From Arenibaculum pallidiluteum (GTDB taxonomy: Bacteria > Pseudomonadota > Alphaproteobacteria > Azospirillales > Azospirillaceae): 64,000 bases of DNA. Position numbers and translations under genes: made by a program. The notes under the pieces were generated by a model. It was not told the DNA's origin, did no database searches, and saw only the letters and a program-made list of their open reading frames with translations. The DNA is taken from assembly GCF_017355985.1 (NCBI RefSeq), contig NZ_JAFIQU010000009.1, positions 1 through 64,000 on the forward strand, read 5' to 3'. Positions 8,509 to 16,948 of this stretch are shown here, piece by piece; positions within the stretch are counted from its first letter, which is position 1, and every line of letters starts with the position of its first letter.

Positions 8509-9102
8509 ATGCCCGACCTTTTCGCAGCCCTTCTCGTCTTTGCCGCGGTGACGAGCTTCACGCCGGGTCCAAACAACGTGATGCTGACCGCCTCGGGGGC
8601 GACCTTCGGCTTTCGCCGGACGCTGCCGCATGTCCTGGGCGTCGCCCTGGGATTCCCTGCCATGGTCGTGGTCGTCGGGCTGGGCCTCGGGACGGCCCTG
8701 ATCGCCCACCCGATGCTCCACGCCGGCATGAAGGTGATCGGCGCCGTCTATCTCTGCTACCTCGCCTGGCTGGTCGCGAGGTCCGGCCATGGCGACCGCG
8801 ACAGGGCCGGCGGGCGGCCCATCGGGTTCTGGCGTGCGGCTGCCTTCCAATGGGTGAACCCGAAGGCATGGATCATGGCGGTCGGGGCCGTTGCCACCTT
8901 CACCAGCCCCGAGGGGAGCCTGGCGGCGCAGGTGCTTGCCATCGGCGCGGCCTTCGTCCTGGTCGGCCTTCCCTCCAGCGCGTCATGGGCTGCATTCGGT
9001 ACGCTGATCGGCCGCTGGCTCGACACCGATCGACGCCTGCGCCGATTCAATCTCGTCATGGCTGCCCTGCTCGTCCTCTCGATCGTCCCGGCGTTCCTCT
9101 AG
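8509..9102 (+). CDS. LysE/RhtB-family amino-acid exporter
   Basis: 197 residues, about six hydrophobic segments. It carries the family signature near the N-terminus (SFTPGPNNVMLTASGATFGFRRTLPHVLGVALGF) and the central FWRAAAFQWVNPKAWIMAVGA. Members export amino acids such as lysine, threonine or homoserine lactone; the substrate cannot be read from sequence. It is divergent from the MocR gene and shares its putative operator. Confidence 0.92.
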   Translation: MPDLFAALLVFAAVTSFTPGPNNVMLTASGATFGFRRTLPHVLGVALGFPAMVVVVGLGLGTALIAHPMLHAGMKVIGAVYLCYLAWLVARSGHGDRDRAGGRPIGFWRAAAFQWVNPKAWIMAVGAVATFTSPEGSLAAQVLAIGAAFVLVGLPSSASWAAFGTLIGRWLDTDRRLRRFNLVMAALLVLSIVPAFL

Positions 9103-9118
9103 GCGGCCGGCGCCGCCT

Positions 9119-9171
9119 GCGCCCCGATCCAGGCCCGCGCCCACCTCCCGGGCTACCCCGGATCAGGGCGC
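9119..9171. terminator. Possible two-step hairpin downstream of exporter
   Basis: GCGCCCCGATCC (9119-9130) and GGATCAGGGCGC (9160-9171) pair with one mismatch, enclosing a second inner stem GCCCG/CGGGC (9133-9137, 9149-9153). It is 17 bases after the LysE-type stop. It lacks a T-run, so the terminator call is tentative. The rest of 9103-9383 shows nothing I recognise except an AG-rich ribosome-binding stretch just before 9384. Confidence 0.35.
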
Positions 9172-9383
9172 GGTGCCCCCGTTGCGTGGTCCGCACCCCG
9201 ATCAAGTCACGCGCCGCGCCGGCCGACAGTGCCATGATCGTGGCCCGGCCACAGAGAGCCGGTCCCGCCCCTCTGCCGACCCTCCAATCCGTTCGGAATA
9301 CCCCCGGCTTACACCGAAAAATCGGCTGGAACTTTACTCGGAGCCCCGTTGTTCCCCGAGGTACTTAGAAGAAGAGGGACGCC

Positions 9384-10502
9384 ATGCCGAAGACCATCCT
9401 GATCACCGGTGGGGCCGGGTTCATTGGCTCGCACGTTGCCGACGAACTCCTGTCCCAGGGTTATCGGGTCCGGGCGCTCGACTGCCTCTCGGAGCAGGTC
9501 CACGGCCCCGGCCGGCAGCGGCCGGACTACCTGTCCCCCGATGTCGAGCTGATGGTCGGCGACGTCCGGGACCCCGACACCGTGAAGAAGGCACTGGCTG
9601 GCGTGGACGCCGTGTACCATTTCGCGGCGATCGTTGGCGTCGGGCAGAGCATGTTCCAGGTCGACGACTACGTCAGCATCAATGACCAGGGGACGGCCGT
9701 GCTTCTGCAGGCGATCCTGCAGAACCCCGTCGAGAAGCTGCTGGTCGCGAGCTCCATGAGCGTCTACGGCGAGGGCCTGTACCTCGACGCCCACGGCCAC
9801 AAGGTCACGATCGGCGAGCGCGCTGCAGACCGGATCCGGCGCGGCCAGTGGGAGCCCGCCAGCGGCAATGGCGGCGACCTGACCCCCGTACCGACGCCCG
9901 AGACGAAGACGCCGAGCCTCGCCTCGATCTATGCGCTCAACAAGTTCGTGCAGGAGCGCATGTGCATGCTGATCGGGCAGGCCTACAACATCCCGACGGT
10001 CGGGCTGCGCTTCTTCAACGTCTACGGAACCCGCCAGGCGCTCAGCAACCCCTATACCGGCGTCCTTGCGATCTTCGCCTCGCGCCTGCTGAACGACAAG
10101 CCGCCGATGATCTTCGAGGACGGGCTCCAGCGCCGGAACTTCGTCCACGTGTCCGACGTCGCGCGCTGCTGCGTCAAGGCGCTCCAGTCCGACCGGGCCA
10201 ACGGCCAGGTCTTCAACGTCTCGACCGACGAGGTCGTGACGGTGCGCGAGGTCGCGCAGAAGCTGGCCGAGCTGATGGGCAAGCCGCGCCTGCAGCCCGA
10301 GATCACCAACAAGCACCGCGTGGGCGACATACGGCACTGTTTCGCCGACATCTCCCTGGCGCAGGAGCTTCTGGACTACCGGCCCCAGGTCAGCCTCGAC
10401 GAGGGCCTGGAAGAGCTCGTCGACTGGCTGCGCGGCCAGGTGGCGGTGGACAGGGTCGACGTGATGCGCAGCGAGCTCACCTCGCGGGGGCTGGCCGTAT
10501 GA
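9384..10502 (+). CDS. NAD-dependent sugar-nucleotide epimerase (dTDP-L-rhamnose 4-epimerase-like)
   Basis: 372 residues, extended SDR fold. Rossmann motif TGGAGFIGSH at residues ~8-17; catalytic YALNK (Y-x3-K). The substrate-domain wording (LRFFNVYGTRQALSNPYTGVLAIFASRLLNDKPPMIFEDGLQRRNFVHVSDVARC) is closest, from memory, to dTDP-L-rhamnose 4-epimerases of the WbiB/Tll type. An insertion near WEPASGNGGDLTPVPTPE sits where I recall a Cys-rich segment in relatives. First gene of a six-gene operon; its stop overlaps the next start (ATGA at 10499-10502). Role: supplying a deoxysugar nucleotide for the downstream transferases (inference). Confidence 0.85.
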   Translation: MPKTILITGGAGFIGSHVADELLSQGYRVRALDCLSEQVHGPGRQRPDYLSPDVELMVGDVRDPDTVKKALAGVDAVYHFAAIVGVGQSMFQVDDYVSINDQGTAVLLQAILQNPVEKLLVASSMSVYGEGLYLDAHGHKVTIGERAADRIRRGQWEPASGNGGDLTPVPTPETKTPSLASIYALNKFVQERMCMLIGQAYNIPTVGLRFFNVYGTRQALSNPYTGVLAIFASRLLNDKPPMIFEDGLQRRNFVHVSDVARCCVKALQSDRANGQVFNVSTDEVVTVREVAQKLAELMGKPRLQPEITNKHRVGDIRHCFADISLAQELLDYRPQVSLDEGLEELVDWLRGQVAVDRVDVMRSELTSRGLAV

Positions 10503-12277
10503 GCGCGGCGGAGACAGTACCGACGACACCCGCCCTCGGCCTCCACGCGCAGTTCGCTCCCGGCGACCGGGAGGCCGTCGAGACGGCCGCCGCGGCCCTG
10601 AAGCGCCTCGGCGTGCGCGAGCTGCGCCTGGACCCCGGCACGGGCGACGACAAATGGACGGGCTGGCTCCTGGCGCGGCTGGCCAGCGAGTTCGGCGTGG
10701 TCGTCGCGGCCGAGCCGTCCCGCGCCATCGAGATCGCGGAGGCCCACGGCCCGCTGATGCGCTGGGTCGAGCTGCCCCTGGACAATGCGGCGGCCCCGGC
10801 CGTTCAGCGCTGCCGCCAGCTCGGCGTGCGCGTGGTGCTGCGCGGCCCGACCGATCCCGAACGTCTCGAGCGCCTCGCCGGGCTGCCCGCCAAGGCCGAC
10901 GCGCTGCTGCTGGAAGGCCCGGCCGAGGAGGGCTGGGCCGCCACCGCCGCTCTCTGCCGCAACGTGCTGCAGCGCCAGGGCGCGCTCGGACAGATCTGGA
11001 TCGAGGTCGCGCCGCCGGCGCGGCGCAATCCCGTGCGGGCGCTGATGGACGCGCTCGCCGCCCCGGTCGACCGCGTCTACTGGGCTCAACCGCTGCACGC
11101 GGTCGAGCCGGCCCCGCTGCTCGCCCGCCTGCTCGAGGCCGGCGGCATCGCCGCCGTGCGCGAGTTCGACAGGGTCGCCCGCCCGGCGCCGGCGCTGCTG
11201 CGCGGCGGCGGCGCTACCGACCGTCCCGTCCTGCTCACCGGCGGCGCCGGCTTCATCGGCACCAATCTGGCCGACCGCCTGGCCCGCGACGGGCAGCGCG
11301 TCCTGATCCTCGACAGCCTGGCGCGCCCCGGCGTCGAGCAAAACCTCGCCTGGCTCAAGGCCCAGCACGGCGATGCCGTCTCGGTGGAGCTCGGAGACCT
11401 CCGCGACGAAGCCGTCGTCGGCCATGTCGTGGCGCAAGCCTCCGCGGTCTATCACTTCGCAGCCCAGGTGGCGGTGACCACCAGCCTGGTCGATCCGCTG
11501 GACGACTTCGAGACCAACGCCCGGGGCACCATCCTCCTGCTGGAGGCGTTGCGCGCCCGCAAGGAGCCGGTGCCCCTGATCTTCACCTCGACCAACAAGG
11601 TCTATGGGAAGCTCGGCGACGTCGCGCTGGAGGAGGCGGGCGAGCGCTGGCAGCCGGCCGACCCGGCCCTGCGCGAGCACGGCATCGCCGAGGACCGGCC
11701 CCTGGACTTCTACAGTCCCTATGGCTGCTCCAAGGGCGCGGCCGATCAGTACGTGCTGGACTATGCCCGCACCTACGGGCTTCCGGCCGCCGTCTTCCGC
11801 ATGAGCTGCATCTACGGGCCGCACCAGTTCGGGACCGAGGACCAGGGCTGGGTCGCCCATTTCCTGATCAGCGCCCTGTCCGGCCGGCCGATCACCCTCT
11901 ATGGGGACGGAAAGCAGGTGCGCGACATCCTTCACGTCGACGACCTGGTGCGCGCGCTGAAGCTGGCGCGCGAACGCATGGACGCGATCGCCGGCCAAGC
12001 CTTCAACATCGGCGGCGGGCCCGGGAACGCCGTCAGCCTGCTGGAGCTGCTTTCGCGGATCGCCGCGCAAACGGGCACGCGGCCGGAGATCGGCTTCGGC
12101 GCCTGGCGGCCCGGCGACCAGCTCTATTACGTGTCGGACACGACCCGCTTCCGCGAGGCGACCGGCTGGCGGCCGCGGCTCTCGGTGGATGCAGGGCTCG
12201 CCGATCTCGCCGCTTGGCTGAGCGAGTTCCGCCTGCCGGGGCTGCGGCAGGCCGCCCCGCGGCGGGCCGCGTCGTGA
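10499..12277 (+). CDS. Two-domain protein: unrecognised N-terminal domain fused to CDP-paratose-2-epimerase-like SDR
   Basis: 592 residues. Residues ~10-235 are an alpha/beta repeat of strands and helices (GVRELRLDP, GVVVAAEP, WVELPLDN, GVRVVLRGP, ADALLLEGP, QIWIEVAP) that looks like a (beta/alpha)8-type barrel; I recognise no catalytic motif. Residues ~240-585 are an extended SDR with TGGAGFIGTN, a STNKVYG stretch, and PYGCSKGAADQYVLDYARTYGLPA typical of CDP-paratose/tyvelose 2-epimerases, with catalytic Tyr/Lys in YGCSK. The ATG at 10499 is chosen because it overlaps the preceding stop; the open frame further upstream is a shadow of the previous gene. The fusion is unusual. Confidence 0.85.
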   Translation: MSAAETVPTTPALGLHAQFAPGDREAVETAAAALKRLGVRELRLDPGTGDDKWTGWLLARLASEFGVVVAAEPSRAIEIAEAHGPLMRWVELPLDNAAAPAVQRCRQLGVRVVLRGPTDPERLERLAGLPAKADALLLEGPAEEGWAATAALCRNVLQRQGALGQIWIEVAPPARRNPVRALMDALAAPVDRVYWAQPLHAVEPAPLLARLLEAGGIAAVREFDRVARPAPALLRGGGATDRPVLLTGGAGFIGTNLADRLARDGQRVLILDSLARPGVEQNLAWLKAQHGDAVSVELGDLRDEAVVGHVVAQASAVYHFAAQVAVTTSLVDPLDDFETNARGTILLLEALRARKEPVPLIFTSTNKVYGKLGDVALEEAGERWQPADPALREHGIAEDRPLDFYSPYGCSKGAADQYVLDYARTYGLPAAVFRMSCIYGPHQFGTEDQGWVAHFLISALSGRPITLYGDGKQVRDILHVDDLVRALKLARERMDAIAGQAFNIGGGPGNAVSLLELLSRIAAQTGTRPEIGFGAWRPGDQLYYVSDTTRFREATGWRPRLSVDAGLADLAAWLSEFRLPGLRQAAPRRAAS

Positions 12278-12317
12278 TCCCCTCCGGACCGCAGCCCTCA
12301 GCCCGGCCCGCCGCGGC

Positions 12318-13427
12318 ATGACCGCCGCGGCACTCCCGTCCCGGCTTCTGATGACCTGCGACGCGATGGGCGGAGTCTGGGACTACGCGCTGGAGCTCGC
12401 GGACGGCCTCGGGCGCCGGGGCGTCGCCGTCGACCTGGCGGTCCTCGGCGACCCGCCCGGGCCCGAGCGAGAGGCGGCCGCCGCGGCCCTTCCGGGCGTA
12501 TCGCTGCACGTCCTGCCCTGCCGGCTGGAATGGATGGACGGCTGCGAGGCCGATCTGGAGCGCTCGGCCGCCTGGCTGCTGGAGCTGGAAGCGCGATTGA
12601 GGCCGGACCTCGTCCATGTGAACGGCTATGCCCAGGCCGCCCTTCCCTTCCGGGCTCCGGTCATGGCGGTCGCCCATTCCTGCGTGCTGTCGTGGTGGCA
12701 GGCCGTCCGCGGCGGGCCTGCGCCGGCGGAGTGGCAGGCCTATGCCCGCCGCGTCTCCGAGGGGCTGGCGGCGGCGGCGCTGGTCGCGGCCCCGACCCGC
12801 GCCATGCTGGCGGCAGCGGAACGGCATTACGGGCCGCTGCCCCATGGCCGGGTGCTCGCGAACGGCCGCTCGCCCGCGCGCTTCCGACCCGGCAGCAACG
12901 AGCCCTTCATCCTCTCGGCCGGCCGCATCTGGGACGAGGCCAAGAACATCGGGGCGCTGGACGCGATCGCCGACCGGCTCGACTGGCCGGTCCGCGTTGC
13001 CGGAAGCCTGCGTGGCCCCGACGGCGGCCCGCGCCGGCTCAGCCATGCCGAATGGCTCGGCGTGCTGCCCTCCGCCGCGCTGGCCGGCGAGATGGCGCGC
13101 GCATCGGTCTTCGCGCTGCCGGCGCGCTACGAACCCTTCGGGCTCTCTGTGCTGGAAGCCGCGCTCAGCGGCTGCGCGCTGGTGCTCGGCGACATCCCCA
13201 GCCTGCGCGAGACCTGGGACGACGCCGCCGTCTTCGTGCCACCCGACGACGGCACTGCGCTGGCCGGTGCCCTTCAGGACCTGGCGCGGGAACCCCGTCG
13301 GCTGGCCGCTCTGGCGGCGGCGGCCCTGGACCGTGCGCAGCACTTCGGCAGCGATGCGATGGTCGCGGGCTATCTCGGCGCCTATCGCGACCTGATGCGC
13401 AGCCCGATCCACTCCGTCCCCTGCTGA
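12318..13427 (+). CDS. Glycosyltransferase family 4 (GT-B fold)
   Basis: 369 residues. N-terminal acceptor domain (LMTCDAMGGVWDYALELADGLGRRGVAVDLAVLG) with the glycine-rich loop, and a C-terminal donor domain with FILSAGRIWDEAKNI and the E-x7-E motif in YEPFGLSVLEAALSG. This is a retaining GT4-type enzyme, cytoplasmic, probably acting on a nucleotide sugar made by the epimerases upstream. It lies 40 bases after the fused epimerase and 6 bases before the next transferase. Donor and acceptor are unknown. Confidence 0.88.
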   Translation: MTAAALPSRLLMTCDAMGGVWDYALELADGLGRRGVAVDLAVLGDPPGPEREAAAAALPGVSLHVLPCRLEWMDGCEADLERSAAWLLELEARLRPDLVHVNGYAQAALPFRAPVMAVAHSCVLSWWQAVRGGPAPAEWQAYARRVSEGLAAAALVAAPTRAMLAAAERHYGPLPHGRVLANGRSPARFRPGSNEPFILSAGRIWDEAKNIGALDAIADRLDWPVRVAGSLRGPDGGPRRLSHAEWLGVLPSAALAGEMARASVFALPARYEPFGLSVLEAALSGCALVLGDIPSLRETWDDAAVFVPPDDGTALAGALQDLAREPRRLAALAAAALDRAQHFGSDAMVAGYLGAYRDLMRSPIHSVPC

Positions 13428-13433
13428 GAGCCC

Positions 13434-14561
13434 ATGCGCTTCGTCTATTTTACCCACTCCCTCGTATCCGACTGGAACCATGGCAACGCGCATTTCCTGC
13501 GCGGCGTCGTCCGTGAGCTCCAGGAGCGCGGCCACGAGGTCCGCCTGTTCGAGCCTGCGGGCGGCTGGAGCCGCACGAACCTGCTGGCCGACCGCGGACC
13601 GGCCGCCGAGGCCGAGTTCCGGCGGGCTTTCCCGCATCTCTCGTCCGAGACCTACGATCCCGCCTCGCTCGACCTGGACCAGGCGCTCGAACGCGCCGAC
13701 GTCGTGATCGTCCACGAATGGAACGACCACGATCTCGTCGCAGCGATCGGGCGCAAGCGGGCGGCGGGCGGGACCTTCAGCCTGCTCTTCCATGACACCC
13801 ACCACCGGTCGGTCAGCGATCCCGAGGCCATGGCCCGCTACGACCTCTCGGCCTATGACGGGGTTCTCGCCTACGGCGCAGTGATCGCCGAGATCTACCG
13901 CAAGGCCGGCTGGGGCCGCCGTGCCTGGGTCTGGCACGAGGCCGCCGACACGGCGCTGTTCCGCCCCCTGGACGCGCCGGCAGGCGGCGTGGCGAGGGGC
14001 GATCTCGTCTGGATCGGCAACTGGGGCGACGACGAGCGCACGGCCGAGCTGCACGAGTTCCTGCTCGGTCCCGTGCGCGCGCTCGGCCTGCGCGCCGCGG
14101 TTCACGGCGTGCGCTACCCCGACGAGGCCAGGCACGCCCTGGCGGAGGCCGGGATCGAGTACCGGGGCTATCTGCCGAACCACGAGGCGCCCGCGGCCTT
14201 CGCGCGCCACAGGGTCACGGTGCACGTGCCGCGCCGCTACTACTCGCGGGTCCTGTCGGGGATCCCCACGATCCGCCCATTCGAGGCCCTGGCCTGCGGC
14301 ATCCCTCTGCTGAGCGCGCCGTGGGAGGACAGCGAGGGCCTGTTCCGGCCCGGCCAAGACTTCCTGTTCGTGCGCGACGGGGACGAGATGACCCGGCGCC
14401 TGCGCGACGTCCTCTCGGACGAGGGCCTGCGCACCGAGCTGATCCGAAGCGGGCTCGAGACGATCCGCGCCCGCCACACCTGCGGCCACCGCGCCGAAGA
14501 GCTTCTTGCCGTCTGCCGGAGCCTGGGCTCCGGCGCATCCCTTCTCGAGGAGGCCCGCTGA
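13434..14561 (+). CDS. CgeB-like glycosyltransferase, paralogue 1
   Basis: 375 residues. N-terminal motif HSLVSDWNHGNAHFLRGVVRELQERGHEVRLFEP and a C-terminal GT-B donor domain (LSGIPTIRPFEALACGIPLLSAPWEDSEGLFRPGQDFLFVRDGDEM) as in the CgeB/'glycosyltransferase family 1' group named after a Bacillus spore-maturation protein. Clearly related to the next two genes. The stop shares one base with the next start at 14561, so translation is coupled. Confidence 0.82.
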   Translation: MRFVYFTHSLVSDWNHGNAHFLRGVVRELQERGHEVRLFEPAGGWSRTNLLADRGPAAEAEFRRAFPHLSSETYDPASLDLDQALERADVVIVHEWNDHDLVAAIGRKRAAGGTFSLLFHDTHHRSVSDPEAMARYDLSAYDGVLAYGAVIAEIYRKAGWGRRAWVWHEAADTALFRPLDAPAGGVARGDLVWIGNWGDDERTAELHEFLLGPVRALGLRAAVHGVRYPDEARHALAEAGIEYRGYLPNHEAPAAFARHRVTVHVPRRYYSRVLSGIPTIRPFEALACGIPLLSAPWEDSEGLFRPGQDFLFVRDGDEMTRRLRDVLSDEGLRTELIRSGLETIRARHTCGHRAEELLAVCRSLGSGASLLEEAR

Positions 14562-15661
14562 TGGCCGGTCTGGACATCGCGTTCTTCGGTTCCTCGCTGG
14601 TCTCCGCCTACTGGAACGGGGCCGCGACCTATTATCGGGGCATCATCCGCGCGTTGGCGGCGCACGGGCACCGCATCACCTTCTACGAGCCCGATGCCTA
14701 TGACCGACAGAAGCACCGGGACATGGACGATCCCCCCTGGGCGCGCGTCGTCGTCTACGAGGCGGACGAGGCGAGCGCGCTGAGAGCGCTGGAGCTGGCG
14801 CGCGGCGCGGACGTGCTGGTCAAGGCGAGCGGCGTCGGCGTCAACGACGCGCTGCTCGAGGCCGCCCTTCCGGACGTCGCGGGAACGGGAGCGCTGAAGA
14901 TCTTCTGGGATGTCGACGCCCCGGCCACCCTCGCCCGCATGCGCAAGGACGAAGACGACCCGTTCCGGGCTCAGGTGGCGCGCTACGACATGGTCCTGAC
15001 CTATGGCGGCGGCCAGCCGGTCGTGGACGCCTATGGCCGGTTCGGCGCACGGCTCTGCGTGCCGATCTACAATGCGCTGGATCCGGAGACGCACCATCCG
15101 GTGCCGGCCGCTCCGCGCTTCGCCGCCGATCTCGGCTTCATGGCGAGCCGCCTTCCCGACCGCGAGCGGCGGTGCGACGCCTTTTTCTTCAAGGCGGCCG
15201 AGCTGGCCCCGGGCCGGCGCTTCCTGCTGGGTGGCAACGGTTGGGACGGGAAGCCCATGAGCCCGAACGTCCGCTACGTCGGCCATGTCTACACGCGCGA
15301 CCACAACGCCCTGAACTGCTCGGCGCTCGCGGTGCTCAACGTGACCCGCGACAGCATGGCGGAGACCGGCTTCTCGCCCCCCACCCGAGTCTTCGAGGCG
15401 GCGGGCGCGGGCGCCTGCCTCGTGACCGATGCCTGGGAGGGAATCGAGATGTTCCTGGAGCCCGGGACCGAGGTGCTGGTCGCCCGCGACGGTGCCGAGG
15501 TCGCGGCCCATGTGGAGGCGCTGACGCCCGAGCGCTCGCGCCGGATCGGCGAGGCCGCGCGGCGGCGCATGCTGGCCGAGCACACCTATGCCCACCGCGC
15601 CGGGGAGGTCGTGGCGTTGCTGACCGGCACCGCAGACCATCCGGTCCGCCGGACGGCCTGA
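14561..15661 (+). CDS. CgeB-like glycosyltransferase, paralogue 2
   Basis: 366 residues. N-terminus FFGSSLVSAYWNGAATYYRGIIRALAAHGHRITFYEP parallels the genes on both sides; the donor domain shows NVTRDSMAETGFSPPTRVFEAAGAGACLVTDAWEGIEMFLEPGTEVLVA. A short conserved FWDVDAPATLARM, probably in the interdomain region, recurs in paralogue 3 as FYDIDTPVTLAKL. The ATG at 14561 is chosen because it overlaps the upstream stop by one base. Function: sequential sugar addition in the same glycan (inference). Confidence 0.82.
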   Translation: MAGLDIAFFGSSLVSAYWNGAATYYRGIIRALAAHGHRITFYEPDAYDRQKHRDMDDPPWARVVVYEADEASALRALELARGADVLVKASGVGVNDALLEAALPDVAGTGALKIFWDVDAPATLARMRKDEDDPFRAQVARYDMVLTYGGGQPVVDAYGRFGARLCVPIYNALDPETHHPVPAAPRFAADLGFMASRLPDRERRCDAFFFKAAELAPGRRFLLGGNGWDGKPMSPNVRYVGHVYTRDHNALNCSALAVLNVTRDSMAETGFSPPTRVFEAAGAGACLVTDAWEGIEMFLEPGTEVLVARDGAEVAAHVEALTPERSRRIGEAARRRMLAEHTYAHRAGEVVALLTGTADHPVRRTA

Positions 15662-15705
15662 GCATCCGCGCGACCGCCTGCCACCCGAAGACCGTGAGCG
15701 AAACC

Positions 15706-16821
15706 ATGCAGCGCCGAGCCCGCACACAGCTCGACATCGTGATCCTGGGGCTTTCCATCACCTCGTCGTGGGGCAACGGCCACGCGACCACCTATCGATC
15801 CCTGGTGAAGGCCCTGGACCGGCGCGGGCATCGGGTGACCTTCCTCGAATGCGACAAGCCCTGGTACGCGGACAATCGCGACCTGCCCGCGCCGCCGTGG
15901 TGCCGGCTCGCCCTCTACCGCGACCTCGACGAGCTGCGGCGAGACTGGTCGGGGCTGATCGCGGCGGCCGACCTCGTGATCGTCGGATCCTACGTGCCTG
16001 ACGGCGTGCGCACCGGCGAATGGGTCACCGAGACGGCCGGAGGCCTGACTGCCTTCTACGACATCGACACGCCCGTCACGCTCGCCAAGCTCGTGCGCGG
16101 CGACCACGAATACCTGCACCCGGACCTGATTCCACGCTACGACCTCTATCTCAGCTTCACCGGAGGCCCGACCCTCGACCGGATCGAGCGGGAGCTCGGC
16201 TCGCCCGCGGCCCGCGCGCTCTACTGCTCGGTCGACCCCGATGGCTACTATCCCGAGCCCACCGAGCCGCGCATCGACCTCGGCTATCTCGGCACCTACA
16301 GCCCCGACCGCCAGCCTGCCCTCGAGCGCATGCTGCTGGAGCCCGCGCGGCGCTGGAGCGCCGGTCGATTCGAGGTCGTCGGCCCCCAGTATCCCGGCGA
16401 CATCGTCTGGCCAGCCAATGTCGGGCGCCAGGACCATCTGCCCCCCTCGGCCCATCGCGGCTTCTACAACGCCCAGCGCTTCACCCTGAACGTAACGCGC
16501 GCGGACATGATCGCCGCGGGATGGTCGCCGAGCGTCCGGCTCTTCGAGGCGGCAGCCTGCGGCACCGCCATCATCTCGGACCGCTGGGAGGGGCTCGATG
16601 CGCTCTTCGAGCCCGACCGCGAGATCCTGATCCGGGACACCAGCGAGCAGGTGCTGGACTGCCTGCGGGATATGCCCGAAGCCGAACGCCGGGCCATCGC
16701 GCGCGCCGGAAGGGAGCGCGTGATGAAGGCGCACACCGCGCATCACCGTGCGCTGGAGCTCGAATCCTACGTCGCCGAGGCAGGCGGGATTCGGCGGCCG
16801 GCACTGCGCGCCGGCGCCTGA
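15706..16821 (+). CDS. CgeB-like glycosyltransferase, paralogue 3
   Basis: 371 residues. LGLSITSSWGNGHATTYRSLVKALDRRGHRVTFLE at the N-terminus, FYDIDTPVTLAKLVRGD mid-protein, and FTLNVTRADMIAAGWSPSVRLFEAAACGTAIISDRWEGLDALFEPDREILI in the donor domain; closest to paralogue 2. An in-frame GTG at 15694 four codons upstream is an alternative start. Last gene of the glycan operon; the 44-base gap from the previous gene is the largest inside it. Confidence 0.82.
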   Translation: MQRRARTQLDIVILGLSITSSWGNGHATTYRSLVKALDRRGHRVTFLECDKPWYADNRDLPAPPWCRLALYRDLDELRRDWSGLIAAADLVIVGSYVPDGVRTGEWVTETAGGLTAFYDIDTPVTLAKLVRGDHEYLHPDLIPRYDLYLSFTGGPTLDRIERELGSPAARALYCSVDPDGYYPEPTEPRIDLGYLGTYSPDRQPALERMLLEPARRWSAGRFEVVGPQYPGDIVWPANVGRQDHLPPSAHRGFYNAQRFTLNVTRADMIAAGWSPSVRLFEAAACGTAIISDRWEGLDALFEPDREILIRDTSEQVLDCLRDMPEAERRAIARAGRERVMKAHTAHHRALELESYVAEAGGIRRPALRAGA

Positions 16822-16948
16822 CCGCTTCGTGTCGCGGCCCGAGACCTGCCCCGGCCCTTGCCGACGGCCGTTGACCCCTTCGCTGGCGCAGCGTAAGAGG
16901 GATTCCGGGCCGGGCAGCGCCGGCGGGGCAGCATTGGGAGAAAGCGAC

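Noticed and set aside
9848..12277. 809-codon frame extending the fused epimerase upstream
   Set aside because: The first 217 codons overlap the preceding epimerase in another frame and are arginine-rich; the ATG at 10499 overlapping its stop is the natural start.
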